NCBI GenBank assembly: GCA_019352035.1
Contig: JABBNZ010000007.1
Location: 32,382-96,381, forward strand
Source: Pseudomonadota bacterium
GTDB lineage: Bacteria; Pseudomonadota; Gammaproteobacteria; Steroidobacterales; Steroidobacteraceae
DNA: 64,000 nt
Direction of reading: 5' to 3'
How positions within the stretch are numbered: position 1 is the first letter of the stretch; every line of letters starts with the position of its first letter. Position numbers and translations under genes: made by a program. Positions 17,486 to 26,703 of this stretch are shown one piece after another. The notes under the pieces were generated by a model, which worked only from the letters and a program-made list of their open reading frames with translations, ran no database searches and was not told the DNA's origin.

Positions 17486-18244
17486 CTACACCCAGCCGCC
17501 GTCCACGATGTAGTGCTGGTTGGTGCAGGCGCTCGCCTCCTCCGAGGCGAGGAAGACGACGAAGCTCGCCACCTCGGCCGGCTCCAGCCTTCGCTTCAGG
17601 CACTGCCGGGCCATGATCTCGGCCTCCGACTCCGCGGTGACCCATTTCTCGAGCTGACGCTGCGTCATGATCCAGCCCGGCGCGACCGCGTTCACGCGTA
17701 TCCCGTAGGCGCCGAAGTCGCGTGCGAGCGAGCGCGTCAGACCCAATACAGCGGACTTCGACGCCGTGTATCCCGCCATGCCGCCCTGCCCGATGATCCA
17801 GGAGATCGAGCCGAGGTTGATGATCGAGCCGCGCCCCGCCGCCTTCATGCCGGGGATCACGGCCTGGGCACAGAAGAACTGCTGCTTGAGGTTGACCGCG
17901 ATGCGGCTGTCCCACACCGCCTCGGTGACCTCCTCGGTGGCATGGCGCTCATCGTGCGCGGCGTTGTTGACCAGCACCTGGATCGGTCCCAGGCGCTTGG
18001 CGGTCGCCGCCACGCAGCGCCGCAGCGCCGGGATGTCGGTGAGGTCGCAGGGCTCGAAGTGCACGGGCGTCCCCGCGGCCTGAAGCTCCCGCACCAGCGC
18101 GCGCGAGGGCTCCACGGCGATATCGATGAAGGCGACCTTCGCCTGCTGCGCCGCGAACCGGCGCACGATCGCCTCGCCGATCCCCGAGCCGCCGCCCGTG
18201 ACCAGCACCACCTGTCCCTTCAAGTCAGGATAAATCGCCGCCAT
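17486..18244 (-). CDS. SDR pentose 1-dehydrogenase (D-xylose / L-arabinose type)
   Basis: A 252-residue short-chain dehydrogenase with the NAD motif TGGGSGIG (16-23), NNAA (93-96), S146/S148 and the catalytic Y159 and K163. It closely resembles the Caulobacter D-xylose 1-dehydrogenase as I recall that sequence: the opening AIYPDLKG, the DERH segment, GSISW, and the ending in a DGGW-like tail. It would oxidise the pyranose to its lactone at the start of an oxidative (Weimberg/Dahms) route. Next to an arabinofuranosidase, L-arabinose is an equally possible substrate. Its start overlaps the end of the lactonase gene by 20 bases. No aldonate dehydratase is in the window. Confidence 0.85.
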   Translation of the reverse strand: MAAIYPDLKGQVVLVTGGGSGIGEAIVRRFAAQQAKVAFIDIAVEPSRALVRELQAAGTPVHFEPCDLTDIPALRRCVAATAKRLGPIQVLVNNAAHDERHATEEVTEAVWDSRIAVNLKQQFFCAQAVIPGMKAAGRGSIINLGSISWIIGQGGMAGYTASKSAVLGLTRSLARDFGAYGIRVNAVAPGWIMTQRQLEKWVTAESEAEIMARQCLKRRLEPAEVASFVVFLASEEASACTNQHYIVDGGWV

Positions 18245-19151
18245 CTGCCTTCGCTCTCTCCGATTGATCGTGTGTTGAAGCGGTCTGCACTTCCACCGGC
18301 CTCTGCCCGGCCGCCGGCGCCTCGAAGCCGAAGAGGTCCCCCGCCAGAGGCTGCGCCGCGCGCTCTGCGGCCGTCATGCCCTTCCACGCGGTGGTGACGT
18401 AGGCCGTGCGGCGATCCGGGCCGCCGAAGGCGATCTTCGTGACCTGGGCGCACGGCAGGCGCACCGTCGCGAGAAGCTTGCCCTCGGGCGAATAGCGGCG
18501 CACGCCCCAACCGCCCCAGAGAGCGATCCAGACACAGCCCTCCTCGTCCACCGCCGTGCCATCGGGCCAGCCGGCGCCCTCCTCGATGCGCAAGAATACG
18601 CGCTTGCCGGTGAGCCTGTTCGGCTCCGGCCGGTCGAATGCGTAGACGGTCCGGTTGGCTGTGTCGGTGTGATAAAACACCCTGCCGTCGGGACTGAACG
18701 CCGGACCATTCGTAATGACATAGCCCTTATCGAGCATGACGCACTGTCCGTCCGCATCCAGACGGTACAAGGCGCCGCTCGGGGCGCTCTCGGCATCGTG
18801 CATGGAGCCGAACCACAGCGCCCCTTCTGGACTCACGCACGCGTCATTCAACCGGTTGGCGGGAAGATGGGGCTCCACGTGAGTCAGATGCACGAACTCG
18901 CAGGCCTGCGGGTCGAACCGATGCAGCCCCGTCCTGAGGCCGGCCACGAAGCCGCCGCCGCGCAGCGGCGCGAGAAACCCAGGCTGCTGCGGCGCCGCCC
19001 AGACATGGTGCTCGCCCTTGCCCGGATGCCACCGGTGGGCGCGCCGGCCCTTGATGTCGACGAACCAGAGCGCCGCCTCGCGCTCCACCCACACGGGACC
19101 TTCGCCGAGCTCGGCGCCGACCTTGCATACGTGCGTCGCATCCATGATCAC
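18225..19151 (-). CDS. SMP-30/gluconolactonase family sugar lactonase
   Basis: A 308-residue six-bladed propeller lactonase with LGEGPVWVEREAALWFVDIK at the N-terminus supplying the metal-binding Glu, and later NGPAFSPDGRVFYHTDT and GWPDGTAVDEEGCVWIALWG with the conserved Asn and Asp. It should open the pentonolactone made by the adjacent dehydrogenase. It lies in the operon symporter-epimerase-lactonase-dehydrogenase, all on the minus strand. Confidence 0.88.
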   Translation of the reverse strand: MIMDATHVCKVGAELGEGPVWVEREAALWFVDIKGRRAHRWHPGKGEHHVWAAPQQPGFLAPLRGGGFVAGLRTGLHRFDPQACEFVHLTHVEPHLPANRLNDACVSPEGALWFGSMHDAESAPSGALYRLDADGQCVMLDKGYVITNGPAFSPDGRVFYHTDTANRTVYAFDRPEPNRLTGKRVFLRIEEGAGWPDGTAVDEEGCVWIALWGGWGVRRYSPEGKLLATVRLPCAQVTKIAFGGPDRRTAYVTTAWKGMTAAERAAQPLAGDLFGFEAPAAGQRPVEVQTASTHDQSERAKADGGDLS

Positions 19152-19205
19152 GACCTCTTGGGACAGGACCTTCGCTTCAGGCGGCGAAGCATACCCGCAT
19201 GCCTC

Positions 19206-20090
19206 TCAATTGTCCGAGTTAGCGACGCTCAGCGTCACGAGCGCCTCGAAGCGCTCCCCGGGCGCGAGGAGCCTGTTGCCGGTGACCGCCGCGGGGGCCG
19301 AGCGGTTGACCGCATTCGGCATCTGGCTCACCGGCTCGATGCAGAAGAAGTCCTTGTCCGGGGGACTGTAGATGTGCAGCCAGCGCAGCTCGCGGCTCGC
19401 CGTGAGCGTCAGGCGCAGGCGCTCCTCGGGCAGCAGGATCCGCGCCACGCCGTCCCAGCCGGTGTGGCAGTGATCGATGAGCTCCGGGCGCGCCAGCGCA
19501 TCGCCGCGGCCCCACTGCCCGAACCGCGCCCCGCGCGCGAGCCGCACCGGCAGCAACTGCTCGTCCGTGAGCCACGCGCCCTCGAGGTGCGCCTCGAGGA
19601 GCGCCCCCCGTCCCTTGTGGAAGTAGGGGTGCCACCCCAGGCCCGCGGGCATCGGCGTCGAGTCGAGGTTCTCGAGCGTGAGGATCACCTCGAGACTGTC
19701 CGCGTGCAGTGTCAGCGTCTGCGTGGCGGCATAGTGCCAGGGCCAACTGTCGGGGGGGTGCTCGAAGGCGAGCACCGCGCAGTCGCGGGCGGCGGACTCG
19801 ACTCGCCAGGGCCGCCGCCAGGCGTGGCCATGCAGCGGATGCGCCTGGCCGGGCGCATTGCGCTCGATCCGGACCTCGCGCCCGCCCGCCCGAAAGCGCC
19901 CGTCGGCGATGCGGTTGGCGAAGGGCACGAGCGCGAATGCCGCCGTCTCGAACGGATCGCGGGTCCCGGGCGGCGTCGGCCGCAGCACATCGCGCCCTCG
20001 ATGGCGCAGCCTCGCCACGGCGGCGCCGAGATCGGGAAGCACCTCGAGTGTCAGCTCCCCGTCGGCGAGCGAGATCCTCTCGTGCGTCAT
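19206..20090 (-). CDS. Aldose 1-epimerase (mutarotase)
   Basis: A 294-residue galactose-mutarotase-like protein that interconverts alpha and beta anomers of free sugars, supplying the beta form for the dehydrogenase or the isomerase. Family marks are PFANRIADGRF, HPLHGHAWRRPW (catalytic His), GLGWHPYFHKG (second His) and the late FFCIEPVSQMPNA with the Glu. It starts 3 bases after the transporter stop, so they are co-transcribed. Confidence 0.9.
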   Translation of the reverse strand: MTHERISLADGELTLEVLPDLGAAVARLRHRGRDVLRPTPPGTRDPFETAAFALVPFANRIADGRFRAGGREVRIERNAPGQAHPLHGHAWRRPWRVESAARDCAVLAFEHPPDSWPWHYAATQTLTLHADSLEVILTLENLDSTPMPAGLGWHPYFHKGRGALLEAHLEGAWLTDEQLLPVRLARGARFGQWGRGDALARPELIDHCHTGWDGVARILLPEERLRLTLTASRELRWLHIYSPPDKDFFCIEPVSQMPNAVNRSAPAAVTGNRLLAPGERFEALVTLSVANSDN

Positions 20091-20093
20091 TCC

Positions 20094-21599
20094 CTACCGC
20101 TGCGCCGGCTTCGACACAAGGCCGGCATCGGGCCCCTCGCGATGCCACAGCTCCTGGATCGACTCGAGCGGGCGCCCCTTGGTCTCCGGCACGAAGCGCA
20201 TGACGAAGATCGCCGCGAGCAACGCGCAGATGCCATACACCCAATACGCGAAGCCGTGATTGAAGCGGGCGTTCAGGTAGCTGCTGCCGTCCATCACCGG
20301 GAAGGTCGAGGACACGATGAAGTTCATGATCCACTGCGCCGCGACCGCGATCGACATCGCCTTGCCGCGGATGGAGTTGGGGAAGATCTCCGACAGCATG
20401 ACCCACACCACCGGTCCCCACGAGAACGAGAATCCGAGGATGTAGACGACGACAGCCGCGAGGGCGAGGTAGGAGGATCCGTTGCCCGCGGCGGCGCCGG
20501 CCGGGCCGGCCGTCGCGCTCACCAGGTGCCGGTCGAAGAGGAAGCCGAGAAAGATCATGGCGACCGCCATGATCAGGGCCCCGGCGATGAGCAGCGGCTT
20601 GCGCCCGATCCTATCGACGGTGAAAGTGGCGATCAGCGTGAAGACGGTCATGGTGACGCCGCTGTAGATCGCCGAATCCCAGAGCGCCTGCGTCGTCGAG
20701 GCGCCCATGTTCTCGAACATGTGCGGCGCGTAATAGAGCACGGCGTTGATGCCGACGATCTGCTGGAACACCGACAGCAGGATACCGACGACGAGCACCA
20801 GGGAGCCGAAGGTGAGGAGCGGACGGGTGTGCTGGACCAGCGTGGCCTTGATCTGCTGCAGGGTCGGCTGCGCCTGCGCCTCGCCCACCAGGCGCTTCAG
20901 CAGCGCCAGCGCCTCCGGGTCACGATCCTTCAGCACGAGGTAGCGCGGCGTCTCGGGCACCATCAGCATGAAGATGATGAGGAGCGCTGCCGGAATCGCG
21001 GCCGAGGCCAGCATGTACCGCCATGCAGTGGTCATGAGGTATGCGCGCGTGTGGCCCGCCTGGATCGCGTAGTTGACGAAGTAGACGAGCGTGATGCCAA
21101 CGACGATGGCGATCTGCTGGAAGGTGACCAGCATGCCGCGCGAGGAAGGCGGGGCGACCTCCGCGATGTACATCGGCGCCAGCATCGAGGCCATGCCGAT
21201 CGCCATGCCGCCGAGGACGCGATAGCCGAGGAAAGGCGCCAGTGCGTGATAGCCGGTGGCGCCGAAGATGCTCCAGAAGAACTCGGGATAGCCGGCCCCG
21301 ATCGAGGAGACGAAGAAGAGCGCGCCGGCGATGAGCAGGCCCGCCCTGCGGCCGATCCGGGTCGAGAGGGGACCGGCGATCCCCGCCCCGATGACACAGC
21401 CGAGGAGCGCGATGGAGATCGCGAGGCCCGAGAGGAAGTTCGCATCGGCCTGCGCGAGATGCCGCGGCAGCACGAAGTTGTGGGTGATCGCGCCGGTCAC
21501 GCCGGAAATCACGGCCGTGTCGTAACCGAACAGCAGCCCTCCCAAAGTCGCCGCGACCGTGAGCGCTGCCACGAGGCCCGGATTGCCCTTGCTGCTCAT
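20094..21599 (-). CDS. Sugar porter MFS transporter (XylE-like pentose symporter)
   Basis: A 12-helix major facilitator of the sugar-porter subfamily, predicted to take up D-xylose, L-arabinose or a similar sugar with protons. Motifs seen: LFGYDTAVISG in helix 1, IGRRAGLL in loop 2-3, VPETPRYLVLKDRD, FQQIVGINAVLYYAP in helix 7, DRIGRKPLL, and the closing VPETKGRPLESIQ. The frame extends to 21653, but the ATG at 21599 has a GGGGGCA ribosome site and gives the usual N-terminus (501 aa). It heads the operon with epimerase, lactonase and dehydrogenase. No copy of the LacI-type operator was found before it. Confidence 0.92.
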   Translation of the reverse strand: MSSKGNPGLVAALTVAATLGGLLFGYDTAVISGVTGAITHNFVLPRHLAQADANFLSGLAISIALLGCVIGAGIAGPLSTRIGRRAGLLIAGALFFVSSIGAGYPEFFWSIFGATGYHALAPFLGYRVLGGMAIGMASMLAPMYIAEVAPPSSRGMLVTFQQIAIVVGITLVYFVNYAIQAGHTRAYLMTTAWRYMLASAAIPAALLIIFMLMVPETPRYLVLKDRDPEALALLKRLVGEAQAQPTLQQIKATLVQHTRPLLTFGSLVLVVGILLSVFQQIVGINAVLYYAPHMFENMGASTTQALWDSAIYSGVTMTVFTLIATFTVDRIGRKPLLIAGALIMAVAMIFLGFLFDRHLVSATAGPAGAAAGNGSSYLALAAVVVYILGFSFSWGPVVWVMLSEIFPNSIRGKAMSIAVAAQWIMNFIVSSTFPVMDGSSYLNARFNHGFAYWVYGICALLAAIFVMRFVPETKGRPLESIQELWHREGPDAGLVSKPAQR

Positions 21600-21952
21600 T
21601 ACTGCCCCCATCTGTCTTGAGTTGATCGTCCGCTTCGCATTCTCGCACACCACTCATCCGCGGGCGGCTTTGCGCATCATCCGGGCTGCAGCAGGCCGCG
21701 GCCCGATTCTCGAGCGTGCCCAGCCGCACGCTCGAGATGCGCACGCGATCGCCCCGGCTCCCCCGAAGCGGTGCGCCTGAAGGAGGCGCTCCTGGCGGCC
21801 GGTTTGTGGTCGCAGTACCCGGAGGTAAGGCGCCGGGGCTGTCCGCCGCCCCGCTGCCAAGTGCCGCGCCGCGGTCCGTCAGCGCGGCGGGCAACCTCCT
21901 GGATCGTCACACCGCCGCGCAGCGGGCGCCGCGATTTGCGCTCGGGCTTCCC
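21600..21952. other. Intergenic region with inverted repeat and possible regulator remnant
   Basis: A 353-base gap between the transporter start and the end of the secreted hydrolase gene. It contains an 11-bp perfect inverted repeat (21709-21719 and 21726-21736, 6-base spacer) of unknown role. On the minus strand a frame from GTG 21910 opens with VTIQEVARRA, which looks like the N-terminus of a LacI helix-turn-helix, but the rest of the 77-codon frame (21677-21910) does not continue as LacI. It may be a decayed regulator or chance. Confidence 0.35.
21709..21736. repeat. 11-bp perfect inverted repeat
   Basis: Arms at 21709-21719 and 21726-21736 are exact reverse complements around CCAGCC. 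It lies about 110 bases upstream of the symporter start (minus strand) and could be an operator for that operon or a terminator of the upstream hydrolase gene. Confidence 0.5.
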
Positions 21953-23884
21953 TCAATGGATCGCGAATGCCCGATAGGAGTGCGGCGCCAGGCGCACCAC
22001 GAAGCTCCTCTCGCCGGCCTCCCCGGGCGCGGGGCCCGGCGTGATATCCGGTGAGGGCAGCACTGCCCCGCCTGACACCAGATCCACCAGCTTCGAGGCG
22101 CCCGCCTTCACGAAGATGCGCACCGTGGCCGGGCTCGCGCGGTAGGACTCCACGACGAGGGTATGGTTGTCGTAGGCGAAGAGGCTCACGCGCGCCGGAG
22201 CGTCGATGCGCAACGGAAATCTCGCGAGCAGATAGCCGCGCAGCTGATTGAGCACCGGCTCGGGCAGCTCATAGAGATCGCCCATGTTGGCCGGCACGTC
22301 GAGAACATAGAGCTCCCCGGGTCCGTACTGCGTGCCGAGCAGGATCGGCACCGCATTCGCCGCGGCCTCGGCGCGGATGAGCGGCCAGCTGTCGTTGGTG
22401 TAGAAATGGATCTGCGGGAAGATCACCGGACGGTTCCTCGCGCCCGGCACGTCGAGATCACCGCCCCCGTGGGGGCCGAAGGTCCCGTAGTAGTGGCGCG
22501 CCAGGATCGGCAGCCCGCCGTAGCTGATCTCGGCCACCTTCTCGATCCCCCGGTGCTTCAGGGCGTGCAGCAGGCCCGAGGTGATGATGACCTCCCCGCC
22601 CGCCTTGAGATTCCCCTCGATCTCCTTGACGATGTCCGGATCCTGCGCAGCCTCCTCGGTGAGGAGCGTCACCGGCGCATCCTTGGGGAAGCGCGGCGTC
22701 ATGTCGATGGGGATGCCGATGTTGCCGAGGTAGTTCTGCAGGAAGTCCTCCTCGGAGGAGGACTGGTAGGGCTTGTAGCTCTCGATGCCGACCGGCCGGC
22801 CCAGCCTGCCTACGAAGGCATCGACCTGCGAGAGCGAATAGCCCGCCACCCGTGCCCAGCCGGGGACCGCCTCGGGGGTCGCCGCGGGGGCATGGAAGGA
22901 CTTCACCATGGCGCTCCATTGAAAGCTCGAATGGTCCCCCGCCCACGGCCGCTCGCCCTCGATGGCCAGCGCCGGCGAGGCGAGCTGGGTCCAGCTGAAG
23001 AGGGTGATCTCGGGCGCCTTGGCGAACATCGTGTCCCAGAGCTGCTCCGCGTAGCGGTCGGCGTAGCGCGTGCCGAAGGTGTCGACCCAGCCGCCGCGAT
23101 CGCCCCCGTGCGGGCGGATGTTGCTGTAGTAACGGAAGATCTCGTAGCTCTCGTACTGCTGCAGCAGCTGATAGGTCGCGACCGGATCGCGGGTCTCGGT
23201 GCCGGTGTAGATGGAGTCGAAGAGCTTCGGTCCCCGATCGAGGTCGAAGCCGAGCCCCTGGAAATGCTCGTACCAGTTCGGGTACTTGATAATCACCTTC
23301 ACGCGCGGGTTCACCTTGCGCGCAGGTCCCAGGATCACGTGCTTCGCCACCCAGTCCATCTTGCGCAGCCGGTACTGCGTCCAGGTGAGGGAGCCCTTCT
23401 CGCGGATGTCGGCGCGGCTTCGCGTGTTGTAGAACGTGAAGTCATCGAGAATGACGGTGTTGAAGTGGCTCGCCGCCATCCGCACGGCGCGCTTGGCCAT
23501 CGCGACATCCGCGGGCTTCGCGTAGTCGAAGCTCTCAAAGAGCCCGTGCACATCCGGGGCCGTGAGACAGATGCCCCCCTCGACCGTGATGCCGCGGGCC
23601 CTGAAGAAGCTCGCGATGCGATCGAGCGAGGCGGGATCGGCGAACACGCCGCCGCGGTAGTCCTCCAGATACACCTTGTTGAAGTGCACCTGGCTGAAGA
23701 TGCGCTCGAACTGCTGCCGCAGCACCCTGGGGTCCGCGAGCTGGCGGGTGGACTGCACCGGGATGTAGACGGCGACGCTGAAATTCTTGTAGGGCCGTTG
23801 CGGCTGCGCGGCGAGCGCGGAGCCGGCGGCGAGCATTAGTGATACCGCCGCGATGATGCTGCGCAAGGTAAACCTGATCCCCAT
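21953..23884 (-). CDS. Secreted putative glycoside hydrolase of unknown specificity
   Basis: A 643-residue protein with a clear signal peptide (LRSIIAAVSLMLAAGSALAA). Residues about 30-350 look like a TIM-barrel hydrolase (VAVYIPVQSTRQL, VYLEDYRGG, TVILDDFTFYN, KVIIKYPNWYEHFQGLGFD, FDSIYTGTETRDP). The middle resembles the class-I-amidotransferase-like trimerisation domain of beta-galactosidase-type enzymes (GGEVIITSGLLHALKHRG), and the C-terminus is a beta-sandwich. I do not recognise a characterised family. Candidate acids are the Asp pair in LDDF and the Glu in TGTETRD. The ATG at 23884 has a GGGGAGGA ribosome site, and the frame upstream of it is not like a coding sequence. Operator site 2 lies 68 bases upstream. 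Confidence 0.75.
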   Translation of the reverse strand: MGIRFTLRSIIAAVSLMLAAGSALAAQPQRPYKNFSVAVYIPVQSTRQLADPRVLRQQFERIFSQVHFNKVYLEDYRGGVFADPASLDRIASFFRARGITVEGGICLTAPDVHGLFESFDYAKPADVAMAKRAVRMAASHFNTVILDDFTFYNTRSRADIREKGSLTWTQYRLRKMDWVAKHVILGPARKVNPRVKVIIKYPNWYEHFQGLGFDLDRGPKLFDSIYTGTETRDPVATYQLLQQYESYEIFRYYSNIRPHGGDRGGWVDTFGTRYADRYAEQLWDTMFAKAPEITLFSWTQLASPALAIEGERPWAGDHSSFQWSAMVKSFHAPAATPEAVPGWARVAGYSLSQVDAFVGRLGRPVGIESYKPYQSSSEEDFLQNYLGNIGIPIDMTPRFPKDAPVTLLTEEAAQDPDIVKEIEGNLKAGGEVIITSGLLHALKHRGIEKVAEISYGGLPILARHYYGTFGPHGGGDLDVPGARNRPVIFPQIHFYTNDSWPLIRAEAAANAVPILLGTQYGPGELYVLDVPANMGDLYELPEPVLNQLRGYLLARFPLRIDAPARVSLFAYDNHTLVVESYRASPATVRIFVKAGASKLVDLVSGGAVLPSPDITPGPAPGEAGERSFVVRLAPHSYRAFAIH

Positions 23885-23952
23885 GACATCCTCCCCCTCG
23901 CCCGCGGCGCAGAGCCCGCACGCTCGTGAGCCTACGCGGAACGGCACCGCGA

Positions 23953-23966
23953 TGGTAGCGCTATCT
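23953..23966 (-). promoter_or_regulatory. LacI-type operator (site 2) before secreted hydrolase
   Basis: Reads TGGTAGCGCTATCT on the plus strand, with the invariant AGCGCT core. It lies 68 bases upstream of the minus-strand hydrolase gene. Confidence 0.75.
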
Positions 23967-24312
23967 GCGGCGCCGACGCAAAGGGCGGATGCGCGCGCGC
24001 GATGTCGCCTCGCGCGAGACGGCGCGGACGGCGCAGCCACGCCTTCCCGTGACACTGCGTCATCTGCGTCGGATCGAGGCTCTTGCGCTGTCCGATGCCG
24101 GGCGACAAATCGCGAGACGCCACGACCTGCACGTGGCCGATGCAATCGACCCGTCGCCCGTGCTTCACCTCACGGCATTCGCGACGAAGAAACTGCCGCA
24201 GCTGCTTAAGCTGATGTCGGCAACCCGGCGGGCGCAGGTCGTAACCGCCTCGCCGGACGCATGATCGGCGGCTTGCACAGACCGGCCGCTCGCCTGCCTA
24301 CCCCGGCTCGGA

Positions 24313-24326
24313 TGATAGCGATATCA
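24313..24326 (+). promoter_or_regulatory. LacI-type operator (site 3) before GH67 gene
   Basis: Reads TGATAGCGATATCA, one base off a full palindrome of the consensus. It ends 27 bases before the alpha-glucuronidase ATG, overlapping the expected promoter or transcription start. Confidence 0.75.
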
Positions 24327-24353
24327 TGACTGCTCCGCACAGGAGAACTTCTC

Positions 24354-26696
24354 ATGCCCCATCGGACCCGGCCCGCGGTGCGCCGCGAGAACGGCCGCCA
24401 CGCTCGTCAGGCCGCGGTCCCTCTGGCACTGCTGCTGGCCGCGATCTTCTGGCCGTTGGCTCCGCTGACCGCCCGCGCGCAAGGGTGGCACGGCGCGAAC
24501 GCTCCGAGTGACGCCTCGGACGGTTACCGGCTGTGGCTTCGCTACGTGCCGATACACGGCGCGTGGCTCACGCGATATCGGGCGTCGGCCACCGAGATCG
24601 TCAGCCCTCAAGCGGTGTCAGCGGCGGGAGCCGCAGCAACCGTCGCGCCCTCGCTCTCCCCCACCCTGAGGGCGGCGCAATCGGAGCTTCTGCGCGGCCT
24701 GACGGGCATGTTGGGCAGTGCGCCTCGACGGGCCCGCGATGTGAGGCAGGACGGTGCGATCCTCTTCGGGACCCCGAGCTCCTCGCCTCGGATTTCGGCG
24801 CTGGGGCTCGATCTCTCAGGCGCCGGATCGCAAGGCTACGTGATCCGCACGGTCACCATTGCGGGCCACCGGGCCACGGTGATCGCGGCAAAGACCGATA
24901 TCGGCGTGCTCTACGGCACATTCCGCTTCCTGCGGCTGCTTCAGATGCGCGAGCCGGTCGCGCACCTCGCCATCGCATCGCGCCCGAAGATCCGCCGCCG
25001 CATCCTCGATCACTGGGACAACTTGAACGGCACGGTGGAGCGGGGCTACGCCGGCGGCTCGATCTGGCAATGGCAGAGCCTGCCGCAGCACCTCTCGCCC
25101 CGCTACACCGACTACGCGCGCGCCTGCGCCTCGATCGGCATCAACGGCGCCGTGCTCAACAACGTCAACGCCAGTCCCTTCATCCTGACACCGCTTTATC
25201 TCAAGAAGGCCGCGGCGATCGCCTCCGTGCTGCGCACCTACGGCATCCGGGTGTACCTCTCCGTTCCGTTCAGCGAGCCGGTGACGCTCGGCAAGCTCGC
25301 GACGGCCAATCCCCTCGACCCTAAGGTGCGGGCCTGGTGGCGGGGCAAGGTCGATGAGATCTATCGGCAGATCCCGGACTTCGGCGGCATTCTCATGAAG
25401 GCCAACTCCGAGGGGCAGCCGGGACCGAAGGACTACGGCCTCACCCAGGCGCAGGGCGCGAACCTGCTCGCGCGCGCCCTCGCCCCGCACGGCGGTATCG
25501 TCATGTGGCGCGCCTTCGTCTACTCCACGAGCCCTCACTCCGAGGATCGCATCAAGCAGGCCTATGACATCTTCAAGCCGCTCGACGGCAAGTTCGCGGA
25601 CAACGTGCTGGTGCAGGTGAAGAACGGGCCGCTCGATTTCCAGCCGCGCGAGCCCTTCCATCCGCTCTTCGGCGCGATGCCGCACACGAACCTGATGCTC
25701 GAGCTCCAGATCACGAAGGAATACCTCGGGCAAGAGACGAGCATCGTCTACCTGGGTCCGCTCTATGAGGAAGTCCTGCGCGCCGACACCTGGGCGAAGG
25801 GCCGCGGATCGACGGTGGCGCGGGTGATCGACGGCTCGCTCTACGGCGAGCGGCTGACCGCGATCGCAGGCGTCGCCAACATCGGCTCCGACCGCGACTG
25901 GTGCGGCTCGATCTTCAACCAGGCCAACTGGTACGTCTTCGGGCGCCTCGCCTGGAATCCCGATCTCCCGGCGCGCCGGATCGCCGGGGAGTGGGTCAGG
26001 ATGACCTTCACCAACGACCCGCGGTTCGTGAAGCCCGTGGTGCGGATGATGATGGGATCGCGCGAGGCGGCTGTCGACTACATGACGCCGCTCGGGCTCG
26101 CGAGCCAGATGGCCCCCGGCACGCATTTCGGGCCGGGGCCGTGGGTGGCGCCCGGCAAGGGGCTGCCCCCGGACTGGAGCAGCACCTACTACAGCCGCGC
26201 CGATGCGCACGGGATCGGCTTCGACCGCACGGCAACCGGCAGCGATGCGATCGCGCAGTACTCACCTCACGTCGCGGCAAAATTCGCCGGCCTCAAGACC
26301 TGTCCCGAGGACTTGCTCCTCTGGTTCCATCATCTGCCCTGGAGTTATCGCCTGCGCTCGGGGCGCACCCTGTGGGATTCACTGGTGCTGCACTACCAGC
26401 GCGGCGTCGAGTGGGTAAAGCAGGCGCGGAAGACATGGAGAGGCCTTTCCCGCTACGTCGATCCGCAGCGCTACCGCATGACGGCGGACTTCCTCGCGAT
26501 CCAACAGAAGGACGCCGAATGGTGGCGTGACGCGAGCATCGCCTACTTCCAGTCGATCGCGCATCTGCCGCTGCCCGCGGGGGTCAAAGCGCCCCCCGAG
26601 ACGCTCGCGCACTACGAGGCCTTCTGTATTGCCTACGTCGAGAACTCCGCAAGCGCTCCGGCCTGTGCGCCCGCCGATGTCACGGTGCCCAAATGA
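24354..26696 (+). CDS. GH67 alpha-glucuronidase
   Basis: Removes (4-O-methyl-)glucuronic acid from glucuronoxylan oligosaccharides. The 780-residue protein has a signal-like segment at about 20-43, an N-terminal beta domain, the GH67 barrel and a C-terminal helical dimerisation domain. Catalytic residues inferred by motif and spacing against known GH67 enzymes are E353 (KANSEGQPGP, acid), D428 (NGPLDFQP) and E456 (QITKEYLGQ). The barrel opening RRRILDHWDNLNGTVERGYA is typical. A ribosome site AGGAGA lies 8 bases before the ATG. The product glucuronate would feed the adjacent uronate isomerase and mannonate dehydratase. Confidence 0.95.
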   Translation: MPHRTRPAVRRENGRHARQAAVPLALLLAAIFWPLAPLTARAQGWHGANAPSDASDGYRLWLRYVPIHGAWLTRYRASATEIVSPQAVSAAGAAATVAPSLSPTLRAAQSELLRGLTGMLGSAPRRARDVRQDGAILFGTPSSSPRISALGLDLSGAGSQGYVIRTVTIAGHRATVIAAKTDIGVLYGTFRFLRLLQMREPVAHLAIASRPKIRRRILDHWDNLNGTVERGYAGGSIWQWQSLPQHLSPRYTDYARACASIGINGAVLNNVNASPFILTPLYLKKAAAIASVLRTYGIRVYLSVPFSEPVTLGKLATANPLDPKVRAWWRGKVDEIYRQIPDFGGILMKANSEGQPGPKDYGLTQAQGANLLARALAPHGGIVMWRAFVYSTSPHSEDRIKQAYDIFKPLDGKFADNVLVQVKNGPLDFQPREPFHPLFGAMPHTNLMLELQITKEYLGQETSIVYLGPLYEEVLRADTWAKGRGSTVARVIDGSLYGERLTAIAGVANIGSDRDWCGSIFNQANWYVFGRLAWNPDLPARRIAGEWVRMTFTNDPRFVKPVVRMMMGSREAAVDYMTPLGLASQMAPGTHFGPGPWVAPGKGLPPDWSSTYYSRADAHGIGFDRTATGSDAIAQYSPHVAAKFAGLKTCPEDLLLWFHHLPWSYRLRSGRTLWDSLVLHYQRGVEWVKQARKTWRGLSRYVDPQRYRMTADFLAIQQKDAEWWRDASIAYFQSIAHLPLPAGVKAPPETLAHYEAFCIAYVENSASAPACAPADVTVPK

Positions 26697-26703
26697 TCCT
26701 TCT

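Larger units (their letters stand above)
23885..24353. promoter_or_regulatory. Divergent promoter region, hydrolase / alpha-glucuronidase
   Basis: A 469-base gap between divergent genes, with one LacI-type operator near each start (23953-23966 and 24313-24326). A 91-codon plus-strand frame at 23989-24264 has no recognisable features, and I do not call it a gene. Confidence 0.6.

Noticed and set aside
18669..21620. 983-codon plus-strand open frame
   Set aside because: Antisense to lactonase, epimerase and symporter genes, with Arg/Glu/His-rich low-complexity translation and no family features.
23989..24264. 91-codon plus-strand frame in the divergent promoter region
   Set aside because: No recognisable motif or ribosome site, and it sits between two operators.
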